A DNA stretch of 64,000 nt from Rhodocista pekingensis (GTDB lineage: Bacteria > Pseudomonadota > Alphaproteobacteria > Azospirillales > Azospirillaceae), in assembly GCF_042665545.1 (NCBI RefSeq), contig NZ_JBHTCM010000028.1, forward strand, positions 270,699 to 334,698, given 5' to 3'. A program made the position numbers and the translations under genes. The notes below the pieces were generated by a model. That model was given only the letters and a program-made list of their open reading frames with translations, was not told where the DNA came from and did no database searches. Every line of letters begins with the position of its first letter. Positions within the stretch are counted from its first letter, which is position 1. Positions 1 to 9,329 of this stretch are shown in pieces.

Positions 1-295
1 CGTCGTAGCGGGCGGAGGTGCCGGCCGGCATCCAGATCGTGCGCAGCTTGCCGGCATGATCGGTGAACAGTGGCGTCGCCAGATCGTAGGGCACGACGCC
101 CCCGGCCAGGGTCAGTCGGCCGCCGGCGACGGGGAGCACGCCCCAGTCGCTGAGGCGTTCGGGGTTCTCCCCGGCATGGAAGACGACGGCGGACGGACCG
201 GCCGGCGCCTCGGTCGCCGTGCCGTTGCCCCCGTCGCAGCCGGCCGCCGCGAGCAGGGCGGCGGCAAGCGCGATCGCACGGACCCGCGCGCGCAT
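1..295 (-). CDS. SO2930/HNE_0200-family diheme cytochrome-like lipoprotein, N-terminal part
   Basis: Only the first 98 residues are inside the window; the gene continues past the left edge. It opens with a lipoprotein signal (MRARVRAIALAAALLAAAGC, lipobox AAGC), so the product should be anchored in the envelope. The following segment (LSDWGVLPV, then PYDLATPLFTDHAGKLRTI) matches what I remember of the start of the SO2930/HNE_0200 family, whose members carry c-type haem motifs further on; no CxxCH is visible in this part. Its ATG overlaps the TGA of the upstream beta-helix gene by one base (TGATG), so the two are translationally coupled. These two families are usually found side by side, which supports the call. 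Function is not established. Confidence 0.7.
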   Translation of the reverse strand, partial: MRARVRAIALAAALLAAAGCDGGNGTATEAPAGPSAVVFHAGENPERLSDWGVLPVAGGRLTLAGGVVPYDLATPLFTDHAGKLRTIWMPAGTSARYD

Positions 296-1602
296 CACGC
301 CCCCTTCTTCGTCAACTGGTCCAGCGGGGGTGCCAGTTCCACCGGCGCGCGCCTGGGCAGGGTGCAGTCATGCGCAGCCATGTCCACGCCCGGGTTCTTG
401 TTGCCGTTGGGACCGTCCACGTTCAGCATCCGCGCCTCGCCGTTGGCGACGCAGATCGCCAGTTCCAGCGGCAGCCTGCCGTCCACCAGCTTCTTCGGAT
501 CGATCCAGCCGTCCCAGAGGATGTCCGGAAAGCGCCCGAACGGGCCGTAGAGCAGCGTCTTCAGGGTCTTCAGCTCGATCCCGTCGGGCGAGCCGCCGCC
601 ACCGGAGAAGCGGTTGTCGTAGATGAAGATGCGTTCGGGATAGGGATCGAAGGTCTCCGCCACGCCGTACTGGTTCATGTAGCCGGTGGAGAAGTAGCTG
701 GAGATGATGATGTTCGCCGTGTCGTTGTCGGCGACCTCGTTGGCGAAGATCTCCACCTCGTCGTTGGAGTTCACGATGATGCCCGTGCCGGCGGGGACCG
801 AGGCGACGGCGGCGCCCTTGGCCGCGAAGTTGCCGGTATTGTTGGCGAAGACCCGGTTGTTGAAGACCCGCGTGCCGTGCCCCGCCACCGGCAGGTTCGG
901 CATGTTGAAGACCAGGATGCCGCCGGTATTGCGGGTCGCCACGTTCTCGTAGACGTCCGCGTTCACCGTGTTCTCGATCTCGATGCCGGCGACGTTCAGT
1001 TCCGCCCGGTTGCGCCGCACCACCACGTCGCGCGACTGGCCGACATAGATGCCGGCGTCCGACGCGCCGATGGCGACGCTGTCCTCCACCAGCACGTTCG
1101 TCGTCTGCACCGGATAGATGCCATAGGCGCCGTTCTCCGTGTCGGGGCCGTTCGTCCATTCGGTGCGGATGCGGCGGATGACGATGTTGCGCCCGTCATT
1201 GATCTTCAGCGCGTCGCCCTTGGTGTCCTCGATCGCCAGATCCTCGATGGTGAAGTCGCTGGCGTTGACCAGCAGCCCCTCCGCCCCGGCGATCTGGCCC
1301 TTGAAGCTGAGCACGCTCCTGTCCATGCCCTCACCGCGCAGGGTCACCCCGTCCACGGTCAGGCTGAGGGAGCGGTCGAAGGCGTGGCGACCCGCGGGAA
1401 CCAGGATCACGTCGCCCGGCTTCGCATCCAGGAGCTTCTGCTGAAGCGCGTCCTGGAAGCCGGCGGCCCCGGCGTCCGGCCCTCCCGCGCCCGCCTGCCC
1501 CGCCGGCGCGGTCGCCTGGGCCTGTTTCTGATCGGACTGGTCGCAGGCCGCCAGTTGTGTCGCGGCCAGCATGGCGCACAGCGCCAGCGTCATCCTGCGC
1601 AT
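295..1602 (-). CDS. parallel beta-helix repeat lipoprotein (TIGR03805-like)
   Basis: 435 residues. I chose the ATG at 1602 because GGGAGGG lies just before it and because it gives a clean lipoprotein signal (MRRMTLALCAMLAATQLAAC); a start at 1758 would add 52 non-signal residues. After a short Ala/Gly linker the protein has a right-handed beta-helix pattern: repeated short strands such as GVTLRGEGMDRSVL, NIVIRRIRTEW, NVLVEDSVAIG and DVVVRRNRAELNVAG. These are typical of the pectate-lyase-like fold, but no catalytic motif is evident. It is the first gene of a two-gene unit with the cytochrome-like lipoprotein and is divergent from the TetR gene. A surface or periplasmic binding role is inferred only. 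Confidence 0.8.
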   Translation of the reverse strand: MRRMTLALCAMLAATQLAACDQSDQKQAQATAPAGQAGAGGPDAGAAGFQDALQQKLLDAKPGDVILVPAGRHAFDRSLSLTVDGVTLRGEGMDRSVLSFKGQIAGAEGLLVNASDFTIEDLAIEDTKGDALKINDGRNIVIRRIRTEWTNGPDTENGAYGIYPVQTTNVLVEDSVAIGASDAGIYVGQSRDVVVRRNRAELNVAGIEIENTVNADVYENVATRNTGGILVFNMPNLPVAGHGTRVFNNRVFANNTGNFAAKGAAVASVPAGTGIIVNSNDEVEIFANEVADNDTANIIISSYFSTGYMNQYGVAETFDPYPERIFIYDNRFSGGGGSPDGIELKTLKTLLYGPFGRFPDILWDGWIDPKKLVDGRLPLELAICVANGEARMLNVDGPNGNKNPGVDMAAHDCTLPRRAPVELAPPLDQLTKKGA

Positions 1603-1791
1603 CACCCTCCCCCGTTCTTCGCGCCGGGTCGATGCCCGGTCGGACCTTTTGTCGCAGCGTGACACGCCTCCGGGCGCCCCGCAACAGAGACTTGAATCAT
1701 TCTCAGTTTCGTCCTCAGGACGGACAGGCCCGCTTGCAACGCCTGCGTGCCGGACCACCTAAGCGGGGGGATCGTCAGGGTGGGACGGGAC

Positions 1792-2511
1792 ATGGGGACG
1801 GAGCGGATCGGGACCTCCGGGAACCGGGCGGAGCAACCGGCCGCCGGGGAGCGGCCGGCCGGAAGGGAGGCGGCGGGCGCGGTCGATCTGGGCAGCCGCA
1901 CCATCCCGCAGCAGCGCCGCGCCCTGATGCGGCGCGACGCCATCCTGGACGCCACGCTGGCGCTGCTGATGGAGCGCGAGGTGGGGGAGATCACGACCAC
2001 CCTGATCGCCGCCCGCGCTGGCGTGCCCGTGGGGCTTGTCTACCGCTACTTTCCGAACAAGTTCGCCATCCTGTCCGAGCTGGCGCGGCGCGCCATGGAC
2101 CGGGTGGACACCCGCCTGGAGGCGCTGATGGCCGGCGGCATGGAGCCGCAGGCGATCGCCCGCGCCGTGGACGAGGGCATCGAGACCATCATCGAGACCT
2201 ACCGGCTGGAGCCGGGGCCGCGGCGGCTGTTCCGCGCGGTGCGCACGGTGCCGGAACTGGCGAGCGTGCTCGCCACCTCCAACGCCCGCATGGTGGCGGC
2301 CCTGCGCCGGACGCTCGCGGCACTGCGGCCCGACGCCTCCGCCCTGGAGGTGGAGGCGGTGGCCCGGACGACGGTGCAGGTCTATACCCACCTGGAGGCC
2401 CTGGCGATCGAGTGCGACAACCCCGATCTGTTCCCGCTGCTGCTGGCGGAATGGAAGCGGCTGGCGGCCGGTTACCTGAGCCGCTTCGCCACCGGGCAGA
2501 CGGGGGAATGA
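1792..2511 (+). CDS. TetR/AcrR-family transcriptional regulator
   Basis: 239 residues. An N-terminal extension of about 45 residues precedes a typical TetR helix-turn-helix (RRDAILDATLALLMEREV, then TTTLIAARAGVPVGLVYRYF and PNKFAILSELARR). The rest is an all-alpha ligand-binding region of normal size with no recognisable ligand signature. The ATG at 1792 follows a purine-rich GGGACGGGA; an earlier in-frame start at 1747 is possible but gives an implausible leader. It is divergent from the beta-helix lipoprotein gene across 189 bases, so it may control that pair, itself, or the CoA-transferase downstream (216 bases away). None of these is shown by the sequence. Confidence 0.9.
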   Translation: MGTERIGTSGNRAEQPAAGERPAGREAAGAVDLGSRTIPQQRRALMRRDAILDATLALLMEREVGEITTTLIAARAGVPVGLVYRYFPNKFAILSELARRAMDRVDTRLEALMAGGMEPQAIARAVDEGIETIIETYRLEPGPRRLFRAVRTVPELASVLATSNARMVAALRRTLAALRPDASALEVEAVARTTVQVYTHLEALAIECDNPDLFPLLLAEWKRLAAGYLSRFATGQTGE

Positions 2512-2727
2512 GGGGCGTTGCGCCGATCGGTCGCTGCAAGCATGGCACGCCCGCCGAAAATCCTGATGTTTCAAACATTCCAGTTGGCTAGGTTGGCTTA
2601 CGCCATCGGCGCCCCGTCCCCGGCAATATCAGGCAAGTCCTGACGCCGGGCCGGATCGGCGATCCGTCCTAGCCGGGGGAACCACCCGCGGCAGCGGACC
2701 TGTGTGCCGACAACAACGAGGAAGGGA

Positions 2728-4236
2728 ATGCCCCGGGACCGCATCCGCCTGAAGTCGCTCTGGGACCGCATCACTGACGCCGAGGAGGCAGCCCTGCATG
2801 TCCGCGACGGCATGACCGTCGGGATGAGCGGGTTCACCAGGGCCGGTGACGCCAAGGCCGTCCCTGCCGCCGTCGCCGCCCGCGCCCTGCACGATCCGCT
2901 GAAGATCACGCTGATGACCGGCGCCTCGCTGGGCGGCAACGTGGACCGGGAGCTGACGGAGGCGAAGGCCCTGGCCCGCCGCCTGCCCTTCCAGGCGGAC
3001 CCGACGCTGCGCAGCGCCATCAACCGCGGCGAGGTGATGTTCATCGACCAGCATCTGTCGGAGACGGTGGAGCTGCTGCGCTCCCGCCAGATGGGGCCGG
3101 TCGATGTCGCCATCGTCGAGGCGGCGGCGATCACCGAGGAGGGCGGCATCATCCCGACGACCAGCGTCGGCAACACCGCCACCTTCGCCATCCTGGCGGA
3201 GAAGGTGATCGTGGAGCTGAACCTGTCGCAGCCGGCGGCGCTGGAGGGGCTGCACGACATCTACATCCCGACCCGGCGGCCGCACCGCGATCCGATCCCC
3301 GTGCTGCAACCGGAAAGCCGGCCCGGGCTGCCCTACATCCCGGTCGATCCGGCGAAGATCGCCGCCATCGTCGTCACCGACCGCACCGACAGCGCCGCCA
3401 GCATCCTGCCCGGCGATGCGGACACGGCGGCCATCGCCGGCCACCTGACGGAGTTCCTCCAGTCGGAGGTGCGCAAGGGCCGGCTCGGCCCGTCGCTCTC
3501 CCCGCTCCAGGCCGGCATCGGCAGCATCGCCAACGCCGTCATGCAGGGGCTGGCGGACGGCCCGTTCTCCGGCCTCACCATGTACAGCGAGGTCTTGCAG
3601 GATTGCACCTTCGACCTGTTCGACGCCGGCTGCCTGCGCTTCGCCTCGGGCTCCTCCATCACGCTGGGAGCGGAACGGCAGCGCGACGTGCTGAACCGGA
3701 TCGAGCACTACAAGCCGAAGCTGGTGCTGCGACCGCAGGAGGTCTCGAACCACCCCGAGGTGGTCCGGCGGCTGGGCGTCATCGCCGTCAACACGGCGCT
3801 GGAGTTCGACATCTACGGCAACGTCAACTCCACCCATGTCGGCGGCACGCACATGATGAACGGCGTCGGCGGGTCGGGCGATTTCGCCCGCAACGCCTAC
3901 ATGTCGATCTTCGTCACCAAGTCGCTGGCCAAGGGCGGCACCATCTCCAGCGTCGTGCCCATGGTCAGCCATGTCGATCACTGCGAGCACGACGTGGACA
4001 TCCTGGTGACGGAGGTGGGGCTGGCCGACCTGCGCGGGCTGGCCCCGCGGGAGCGGGCGGCGACGATCATCCGCAACTGCGTCCACCCCAGCTACCGCGA
4101 ACTGGCGACCGACTATTTCAAGGCGGCCTCGGCGCGGGGCGGCCACACCCCGCACCTGCTGGAGGAGGCGTTCTCCTGGCATCTGCGGCTGCGCGAGACG
4201 GGCAGCATGCTGCCCCGGGAGATGGTTCGGGCCTAG
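2728..4236 (+). CDS. acetyl-CoA hydrolase/transferase (succinyl-CoA:acetate CoA-transferase type)
   Basis: 502 residues, the normal length of the AarC/Cat1 class I CoA-transferases, which move CoA between succinate and acetate in the cytoplasm. The start is the ATG at 2728, preceded by AGGAAGGGA; a GTG at 2704 has no such site. Visible family features are the N-terminal VGMSGFTRAGDAKAVP, the LQAGIGSIANAVMQGLADG segment followed by MYSEVLQD, whose glutamate (about residue 288) is the likely CoA-thioester nucleophile, the glycine-rich GGSGDFARNAY, and the C-terminal IIRNCVHPSYRE. It appears to be a single gene; the aldo/keto reductase follows after 149 bases. Substrate preference cannot be read from sequence alone. 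Confidence 0.92.
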   Translation: MPRDRIRLKSLWDRITDAEEAALHVRDGMTVGMSGFTRAGDAKAVPAAVAARALHDPLKITLMTGASLGGNVDRELTEAKALARRLPFQADPTLRSAINRGEVMFIDQHLSETVELLRSRQMGPVDVAIVEAAAITEEGGIIPTTSVGNTATFAILAEKVIVELNLSQPAALEGLHDIYIPTRRPHRDPIPVLQPESRPGLPYIPVDPAKIAAIVVTDRTDSAASILPGDADTAAIAGHLTEFLQSEVRKGRLGPSLSPLQAGIGSIANAVMQGLADGPFSGLTMYSEVLQDCTFDLFDAGCLRFASGSSITLGAERQRDVLNRIEHYKPKLVLRPQEVSNHPEVVRRLGVIAVNTALEFDIYGNVNSTHVGGTHMMNGVGGSGDFARNAYMSIFVTKSLAKGGTISSVVPMVSHVDHCEHDVDILVTEVGLADLRGLAPRERAATIIRNCVHPSYRELATDYFKAASARGGHTPHLLEEAFSWHLRLRETGSMLPREMVRA

Positions 4237-4385
4237 GCAGCCATGCGGCCACCGCGGGACCGGGGCCGCATCCGGGGGATGACCGGGCGGAACGGCGGAC
4301 ACATCTGTTCGCCAGGGGCAGACGGAGGCGGGCGGCGGGGCCGCCGCCTTCCTCCGTCCCGCCCGTCACCCATCACGAGGGTCCC

Positions 4386-5417
4386 ATGGAACATCGCCAG
4401 CTTGGCCGCTCCGGCCTGAAGGTGCCCGTCCTCAGCCTCGGCACCGGCACCTTCGGCGGCGGCAACGCCTTCTTCGAGCGCTGGGGCAGGACCGACGTGG
4501 CGGAAGCCACGCGGCTCGTCGACATCTGCCTGGAAGCGGGCGTCAACTTCTTCGATACGGCGGACGTCTATTCCGGCGGCGCCTCGGAGGAGATCCTGGG
4601 CCAGGCCCTCAAGGGCCGGCGCGACAAGGTCCTGATCTCCAGCAAGGCGACCTTCGCCATGGGCGAAGGCCCGAACCAGGTCGGCTCCTCCCGCCACCAC
4701 CTGATCCGTTCCTGCGAGGACAGTCTGCGCCGGCTGGGCACGGACCATATCGACCTCTACTTCATGCACGCCTTCGACGCCCTGACCCCGGTGGAGGAGA
4801 CGCTGCGGGCGCTGGACGACCTGATCCGGGCCGGCAAGATCGGCTATATCGGCGCCTCCAACTTCTCCGGCTGGCAGTTGATGAAGTCGCTGGCCGTGTC
4901 GGAGAAGTACGGGCTCGGCCGCTACGTCGTGTACCAGGCTTATTATTCGCTGATCGGCCGCGACTACGAATGGGAGCTGATGCCGCTCGGCCTGGACCAG
5001 GGCGTCGGCCTGATGATCTGGAGCCCCTTGGGCTGGGGCCGGCTGACCGGCAAGATCCGCCGCGGCCAGCCGGCGACGGAGGGGCGCATCGCCACGGGCG
5101 GCGCCGTCGGCGGCCCCGAGGTGGAGGACGAATACCTCTACACCGTCGTCGATGCCCTGGAGGCGGTGGCGGAGGAGGTCGGCAAGACCATCCCGCAGGT
5201 CGCCCTGAACTGGCTGCTGACCCGGCCGACCGTGTGCAACGTCGTCATCGGCGCCCGCAACGAGGAACAGCTCCGCCAGAACCTGGGCGCGGTGGGCTGG
5301 AGCCTGACGCCGGCGCAGGTGGCGCGGCTGGAGGCGGCGAGCCAGCGCACGCCGGCCTACCCCTACTGGCATCAGCGCGGCTTCGACGAGCGCAACCCCA
5401 AGCCGACGCGCTGGTAG
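4386..5417 (+). CDS. aldo/keto reductase
   Basis: 343 residues, a full (alpha/beta)8 NADPH-dependent oxidoreductase of the YajO/Tas-like AKR group. The catalytic tetrad is recognisable: Asp and Tyr in NFFDTADVYSGG, Lys in VLISSKATF and His in YFMHAFD. The cofactor end shows the usual VVIGARNEEQLRQNLGA. The ATG at 4386 follows a CGAGGG ribosome site. The gene is on its own; it converges with the minus-strand binding-protein gene only 15 bases after its stop. The natural substrate is unknown. Confidence 0.92.
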   Translation: MEHRQLGRSGLKVPVLSLGTGTFGGGNAFFERWGRTDVAEATRLVDICLEAGVNFFDTADVYSGGASEEILGQALKGRRDKVLISSKATFAMGEGPNQVGSSRHHLIRSCEDSLRRLGTDHIDLYFMHAFDALTPVEETLRALDDLIRAGKIGYIGASNFSGWQLMKSLAVSEKYGLGRYVVYQAYYSLIGRDYEWELMPLGLDQGVGLMIWSPLGWGRLTGKIRRGQPATEGRIATGGAVGGPEVEDEYLYTVVDALEAVAEEVGKTIPQVALNWLLTRPTVCNVVIGARNEEQLRQNLGAVGWSLTPAQVARLEAASQRTPAYPYWHQRGFDERNPKPTRW

Positions 5418-5432
5418 CGGCGTCCCGGCCCG

Positions 5433-6293
5433 TCAGGGGGCGGGCGCCGCCCGCCCCCGCCCGAGCTGGGCCATCAGGCTGGCGACCGCCGCCGGATAGG
5501 CGGGGCCGCCGCACATGGCGACGGCTTCGGGCAGTTCCAGCCGCCGCTCCGGCCCGTAGAGCCCGGCCAGGACCGGATGCTCCAGCATGTCGCTGCCCAG
5601 GTCGGGGCTCTCGACCGGGGCGGTGGTCAGCAGCAGATACTCCGGCGCCGTCGTCACGATCCGTTCCAGCGGCACGCGGACGACGAAGGCGCCGTCCAGG
5701 GACCGGGCCATGTTGACCAGCCCGGCCCGGGCCATGATCTCGTCCATCAGGGTTTCGCCGCCGCTGACGAAGCCGCGGCGCTGGTAGTGGACCGCGACCG
5801 GCCGCGTCTCCGCCGGCGGCGGCAGGGCGCCGAGCACGGCCCGCATCTCCGCCACCAGCGCCTCCCCCCGCTCCGGATGGCCGACCGCCGCGGCGATGGT
5901 GCGCGCCTGCGCCACGATCTCCTCGAAGGTGCGCGCCGTCCCCAGCTCCAGCACCTTGATCTGGAAGCCGGCCAGCAGCGCGCGCGTCTCCTGCCGGCGC
6001 AGGCGGCTGGCGATGATGAGGTCGGGCTTCAGGGCCAGCACCTCCTCCGCCGTGCCGCGGCTGACCGGCCAGGAGCGGGCGCGCTCCGCGATGCTGGAGA
6101 GGATCGGGTCGCGCGCATATTCCGACAGCGCCAGCACCTGGTCGCGGTCCGCCAGATCCACCAGGAACTGGTCGGCACAGAGATTCATGGAGACGATGCG
6201 CCGCGGCGGCGCCTCCTGGGCCACGGACGGCAGCGGCAGGACCGCCAGCAGCAGAAGAACGGCCGGCAGAAACGTGGTGGGCAGTCGGAACAT
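5433..6293 (-). CDS. ABC transporter periplasmic binding protein, BtuF/FecB-like
   Basis: 286 residues with a Sec signal peptide (about residues 1-25, cleavage after SVAQ). The mature part has the class III (TroA/BtuF) layout: RIVSMNLCADQFLVDLA at the start of lobe 1, EEVLALKPDLIIAS, a long backbone helix around ARTFEEIVAQARTIAAAVG, and MDEIMARAGLVNMA in lobe 2. It should deliver a corrinoid or ferric siderophore to the permease encoded divergently 230 bases away. The cobalamin genes a few kilobases on make B12 a reasonable guess, but iron chelate is equally possible from sequence. Confidence 0.82.
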   Translation of the reverse strand: MFRLPTTFLPAVLLLLAVLPLPSVAQEAPPRRIVSMNLCADQFLVDLADRDQVLALSEYARDPILSSIAERARSWPVSRGTAEEVLALKPDLIIASRLRRQETRALLAGFQIKVLELGTARTFEEIVAQARTIAAAVGHPERGEALVAEMRAVLGALPPPAETRPVAVHYQRRGFVSGGETLMDEIMARAGLVNMARSLDGAFVVRVPLERIVTTAPEYLLLTTAPVESPDLGSDMLEHPVLAGLYGPERRLELPEAVAMCGGPAYPAAVASLMAQLGRGRAAPAP

Positions 6294-6523
6294 GGCGGAT
6301 CACCGTCGGGCCGCGGGCGGAAGGCCCCGGCCTCTCTCCCCCTAGACATCCGGGATTCCGACCGGCTTGTCCATCCCAGGCCGCCGCTCCCGGGACCATC
6401 GGCCCCGCCGGCCGCCCTGCCCGCCGACGAAGGGCTTGCGCCCGGGACGGGCGGCGGCTATCGAGCGACGCGCCCGGACGCGATCCGGTCCGTCCCGACC
6501 GTTGAAGCCAGGGGGCCCGCCCC

Positions 6524-7588
6524 ATGACGCCTGCTCCCGACCTGCGCCGCGCCGGCGCCCCGCCCCGGCCTGCGGTCACCCCTGCCCCCGTGCGCCCGCC
6601 GGCGGGCCGGCCCGGCTTCGTGCCGCTGCTGGCCGCGGCGCTTCTGGTCGCGGCGCTCCTGTCGCTGCTGATCGGGCCGGCGGACATCGCCGCCGGCGAC
6701 GCGCTGGCCGGCCTGGTCGGTCAGGGCGATCCGCTGGTCGTGGCGGTGATGCAGAAGCTGCGCCTGCCGCGCCTGCTGGTCGGGCTGGGCGCGGGCGCCA
6801 TGCTGGGGCTGGCGGGGGCCTCGCTCCAGGGCTATCTGCGCAACCCGCTGGCCGAGCCGTCGGTCCTGGGCGTCTCCAACGCCGCCGCCCTGGGGGCCGT
6901 GGTCGCGCTCTACAACGGCTTCGCCGCCACCATGCCGCTGGCGCTGCCGCTGATGGCGATCGGGGCGGCCATGGCGGCTATCGCCGGCGTCATGCTGCTG
7001 GCGGCGCGGGCGGAGAGCGCGCTCTCCGTCGTGCTGGCGGGGCTGGCCGTGGGCACGCTCTGCGGCGCCCTGATCTCCCTGACGCTGAACCTTGCCCCCT
7101 CCCCCTTCGCCGCGGCGGAGATCAGTTTCTGGCTGCTGGGATCGCTGGAGGACCGCAGCATGACCCATGTGGTCCTGGCCCTGCCGCTGATCGGGGTGGG
7201 GGCGGTGCTGCTGCTCTGGGACGGGCGCGCCCTGGACGCCCTGACCCTGGGCGAGGAGGCGGCGCGGTCGCTGGGCTGCAACCTCGCCCGCGTGCGGGTC
7301 CGGCTGATGCTGGGCGTCGCCATCGGGGTCGGGGCGGCGGTGGCGGTCAGCGGTGCCATCGGCTTCGTCGGGCTGGTGATCCCGCACATGGTCCGGGCCG
7401 TGGTCGGGCAGCGCCCGTCGCGCCTGCTGCTGCCCTCGGCCCTGGCCGGAGCGCTGCTGCTGGTGCTGGCGGATCTGCTGGTGCGGGTGCTGCCGACGGC
7501 GAACGAAATCCGGCTGGGGGTGGTGACGGCGCTGCTGGGCGTGCCGATCTTCCTGAGCCAGCTTCTCAAGGCGCGGCGCTCCTGGTGA
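6524..7588 (+). CDS. FecCD/BtuC-family ABC transporter permease
   Basis: 354 residues with roughly ten hydrophobic helices, the size and pattern of BtuC/FecCD permeases. Landmarks are PRLLVGLGAGAMLGLAGASL followed by QGYLRNPLAEPSVLGVSNAA near the N-terminus and GAIGFVGLVIPHMVRAVVG in the cytoplasmic coupling region that contacts the ATPase. AGGGGG lies upstream of the ATG. It is divergent from the binding-protein gene and is followed, after a 180-base gap with no convincing gene, by the ATPase gene. The three form one importer for a corrinoid or iron chelate in the inner membrane. Confidence 0.92.
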   Translation: MTPAPDLRRAGAPPRPAVTPAPVRPPAGRPGFVPLLAAALLVAALLSLLIGPADIAAGDALAGLVGQGDPLVVAVMQKLRLPRLLVGLGAGAMLGLAGASLQGYLRNPLAEPSVLGVSNAAALGAVVALYNGFAATMPLALPLMAIGAAMAAIAGVMLLAARAESALSVVLAGLAVGTLCGALISLTLNLAPSPFAAAEISFWLLGSLEDRSMTHVVLALPLIGVGAVLLLWDGRALDALTLGEEAARSLGCNLARVRVRLMLGVAIGVGAAVAVSGAIGFVGLVIPHMVRAVVGQRPSRLLLPSALAGALLLVLADLLVRVLPTANEIRLGVVTALLGVPIFLSQLLKARRSW

Positions 7589-7768
7589 GCCCGCCGCGCG
7601 CCCCGTGCCCGCCCGCCGTCCCTTGTGGCTTGCATCGCATGACCCGGCTGCGGCGATGGGAGGTGCATCCCGGGGCGGTCCCGGCTACCCTCCCGTCCGC
7701 CGACGGAGACCTCTGATGGACGCCTGTTCCAAGCCGCCCCTTTCCCGCCCCGCCACGGATGCACGGCG

Positions 7769-8560
7769 ATGACGATCCTGCATGTCGAGGGGGCCGGCGT
7801 CCGCCTGGGCGGCCGGCCGATCCTGGAAGCGATCGGGCTGTCGGCCGGCGCCGGCGAGGTGGTCGGGCTGATCGGGCCGAACGGCGCCGGAAAGTCCACG
7901 CTGGTCCGCGCCATCGCCGGCCTGCTGCCGCTGGAATCCGGGCAGGTGCGGATCGCCGGCCGGCCGCTCTCCGCCTATTCCCGGCGGGAGCTGGCGAACA
8001 CCGTCGCCTATCTGCCGCAGGGCCACACCGTCCACTGGCCGCTGGACGCCTACCATGTCGTCGCGCTGGGCCGGCTGCCGCATCTCGGCCCCCTGGGCCG
8101 TCCGACGCCGGAGGACGAGGCCGCCATCGCCCGCGCGATGGAGACGGCGGACGCCGCCGCCTTCGCGCCCCGCACCATCACCTCGCTCTCCGGCGGGGAG
8201 CGGGCACGGGTGATGCTGGCCCGCGCGCTGGCGGTGGAGGCGCCGATCCTGCTGGCGGACGAGCCGGTGGCGGCGCTGGACCCCTACCACCAGCTCCAGG
8301 TCATGGAGCTGCTCCGCGGCATCGCCGCCACGGGCCGGCTGGTCGTCGCCGTGCTGCACGACCTGCCGCTGGCGGCGCGCTTCTGCGACCGGCTGGTGCT
8401 GCTCGGCGGCGGCCGGGTGGTGGCGGACGGGGAGCCGGAGGCGGTGCTGGCCCGCCCGAACCTGGAGGCGGCCTACCGCGTCCAGGGCCTCTACGGCAGC
8501 GAGGGCGAGGAACGCTACGTGCTGCCCTGGCGCCGGCTGGCGGCCGATCCCGTCTCCTGA
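7769..8560 (+). CDS. ABC transporter ATP-binding protein, FecE/BtuD/HmuV-like
   Basis: 263 residues. Walker A is GPNGAGKST, the Q-loop lies in YLPQGHTVHW, the signature is LSGGERARV, Walker B is ILLADEPVAALDP, and the H-loop is VAVLHDLPLAARF. This is a complete importer ATPase that should pair with the upstream permease. The stop codon lies inside a perfect hairpin shared with the converging thioesterase gene. Substrate remains open (corrinoid, haem or siderophore). Confidence 0.93.
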   Translation: MTILHVEGAGVRLGGRPILEAIGLSAGAGEVVGLIGPNGAGKSTLVRAIAGLLPLESGQVRIAGRPLSAYSRRELANTVAYLPQGHTVHWPLDAYHVVALGRLPHLGPLGRPTPEDEAAIARAMETADAAAFAPRTITSLSGGERARVMLARALAVEAPILLADEPVAALDPYHQLQVMELLRGIAATGRLVVAVLHDLPLAARFCDRLVLLGGGRVVADGEPEAVLARPNLEAAYRVQGLYGSEGEERYVLPWRRLAADPVS

Positions 8561-8585
8561 CCGGGCGGCCGGCGGGTCCCGGTCA
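8558..8585. terminator. hairpin spanning both stop codons of convergent genes
   Basis: A perfect 8-base inverted repeat (TGACCGGG at 8558-8565 and CCCGGTCA at 8578-8585) separated by a 12-base GC-rich loop. The left arm begins with the TGA of the ABC ATPase gene and the right arm ends with the reverse-strand TGA of the thioesterase gene. There is no T-run, so it is a terminator-like or mRNA-end-protecting structure rather than a textbook intrinsic terminator. Confidence 0.5.
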
Positions 8586-9329
8586 GAGCGGACGGACCGG
8601 CGTCGGCCGCTGATCCGCATCCAGGGCGACCATGACGAAGACGCCCTCTGCCGCCTTGCGGCGCTCGCCGGTCTTCAGGTTCTCGCCCCAGAGATCGACC
8701 GTCACCTGCATGGAGCTGGTCCCGGTGCCGGTGACGGCGGCCTCGATCTCCATGATCTCCCCGACCTTGACCGGGCTGGTGAAGTCCAGCCTCTGCGAGG
8801 CGGCAAGCACGACGGTGCGGCGGCAGTGGCGGGTGGCGGCGACGAAGGCCGCCTTGCCCATCTGCGCCATGGCATGGCCGCCGAACAGGATGTGGTTGTG
8901 GCTGGCCTGGTCGGGGAAGACCAGTTCCACCATGCGGACACCGGCCGTCGCCGGTCCGGGCTCCGTCTCCTCCAACGGCGGCACCGCCGCGTCGCGGTCC
9001 ACCGAGACCATGTTGAAGCGCCCGCGGGTGCAGAGCCGCCGCTCCCCCGTCAGCAGCGCCTCGGCCACGAGATCGACCTCCACGGTCAGGGAGCGCCGGC
9101 CGACGCGGGCGATGCGGCCCGTGACCTCCACGATCTCGCCCAGATGCGCCGGAGCGGCGAAGTCGATCCGCTCGCAGGATGCGGTGACGAAATCGACATG
9201 CGCGTGCCGGGTGGCGGCGATGAAGGCCACCTTGTCCATGTGCGCCAGCGCGGCGCCGCCGAACAGGGTGCCGTGGTGGTTGGTGTCGCCCGGGAAGATC
9301 AGGTCGATCAGGCTGGTCTCGCGGCGCAC
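8583..9329 (-). CDS. acyl-CoA thioesterase, tandem hotdog domains
   Basis: 248 residues containing two hotdog domains in tandem. Each has the YciA/BACH-type start: IDLIFPGDTNHHGTLFGG with AHMDKVAFIAATRH in the first half, VELVFPDQASHNHILFGG with AQMGKAAFVAATRH in the second. The family hydrolyses acyl-CoA to free acid and CoA in the cytosol. In the first repeat the catalytic-type Asp after the central helix is present (MDKVAF), while the second has Gly there (MGKAAF), as often happens when each repeat keeps part of the active site. Its start overlaps the end of the nrdG gene by 22 bases, so it may be the last gene of the nrdD operon. Confidence 0.88.
   Translation of the reverse strand: MRRETSLIDLIFPGDTNHHGTLFGGAALAHMDKVAFIAATRHAHVDFVTASCERIDFAAPAHLGEIVEVTGRIARVGRRSLTVEVDLVAEALLTGERRLCTRGRFNMVSVDRDAAVPPLEETEPGPATAGVRMVELVFPDQASHNHILFGGHAMAQMGKAAFVAATRHCRRTVVLAASQRLDFTSPVKVGEIMEIEAAVTGTGTSSMQVTVDLWGENLKTGERRKAAEGVFVMVALDADQRPTPVRPL

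Noticed and set aside
6480..6523. Possible third cobalamin riboswitch before the BtuC/FecC-like permease gene
   Set aside because: GAAGCCAGGGGGCCCGCC resembles the 3' end of a B12 aptamer, but the GCAACTGTCAG core and the other conserved blocks are missing upstream.
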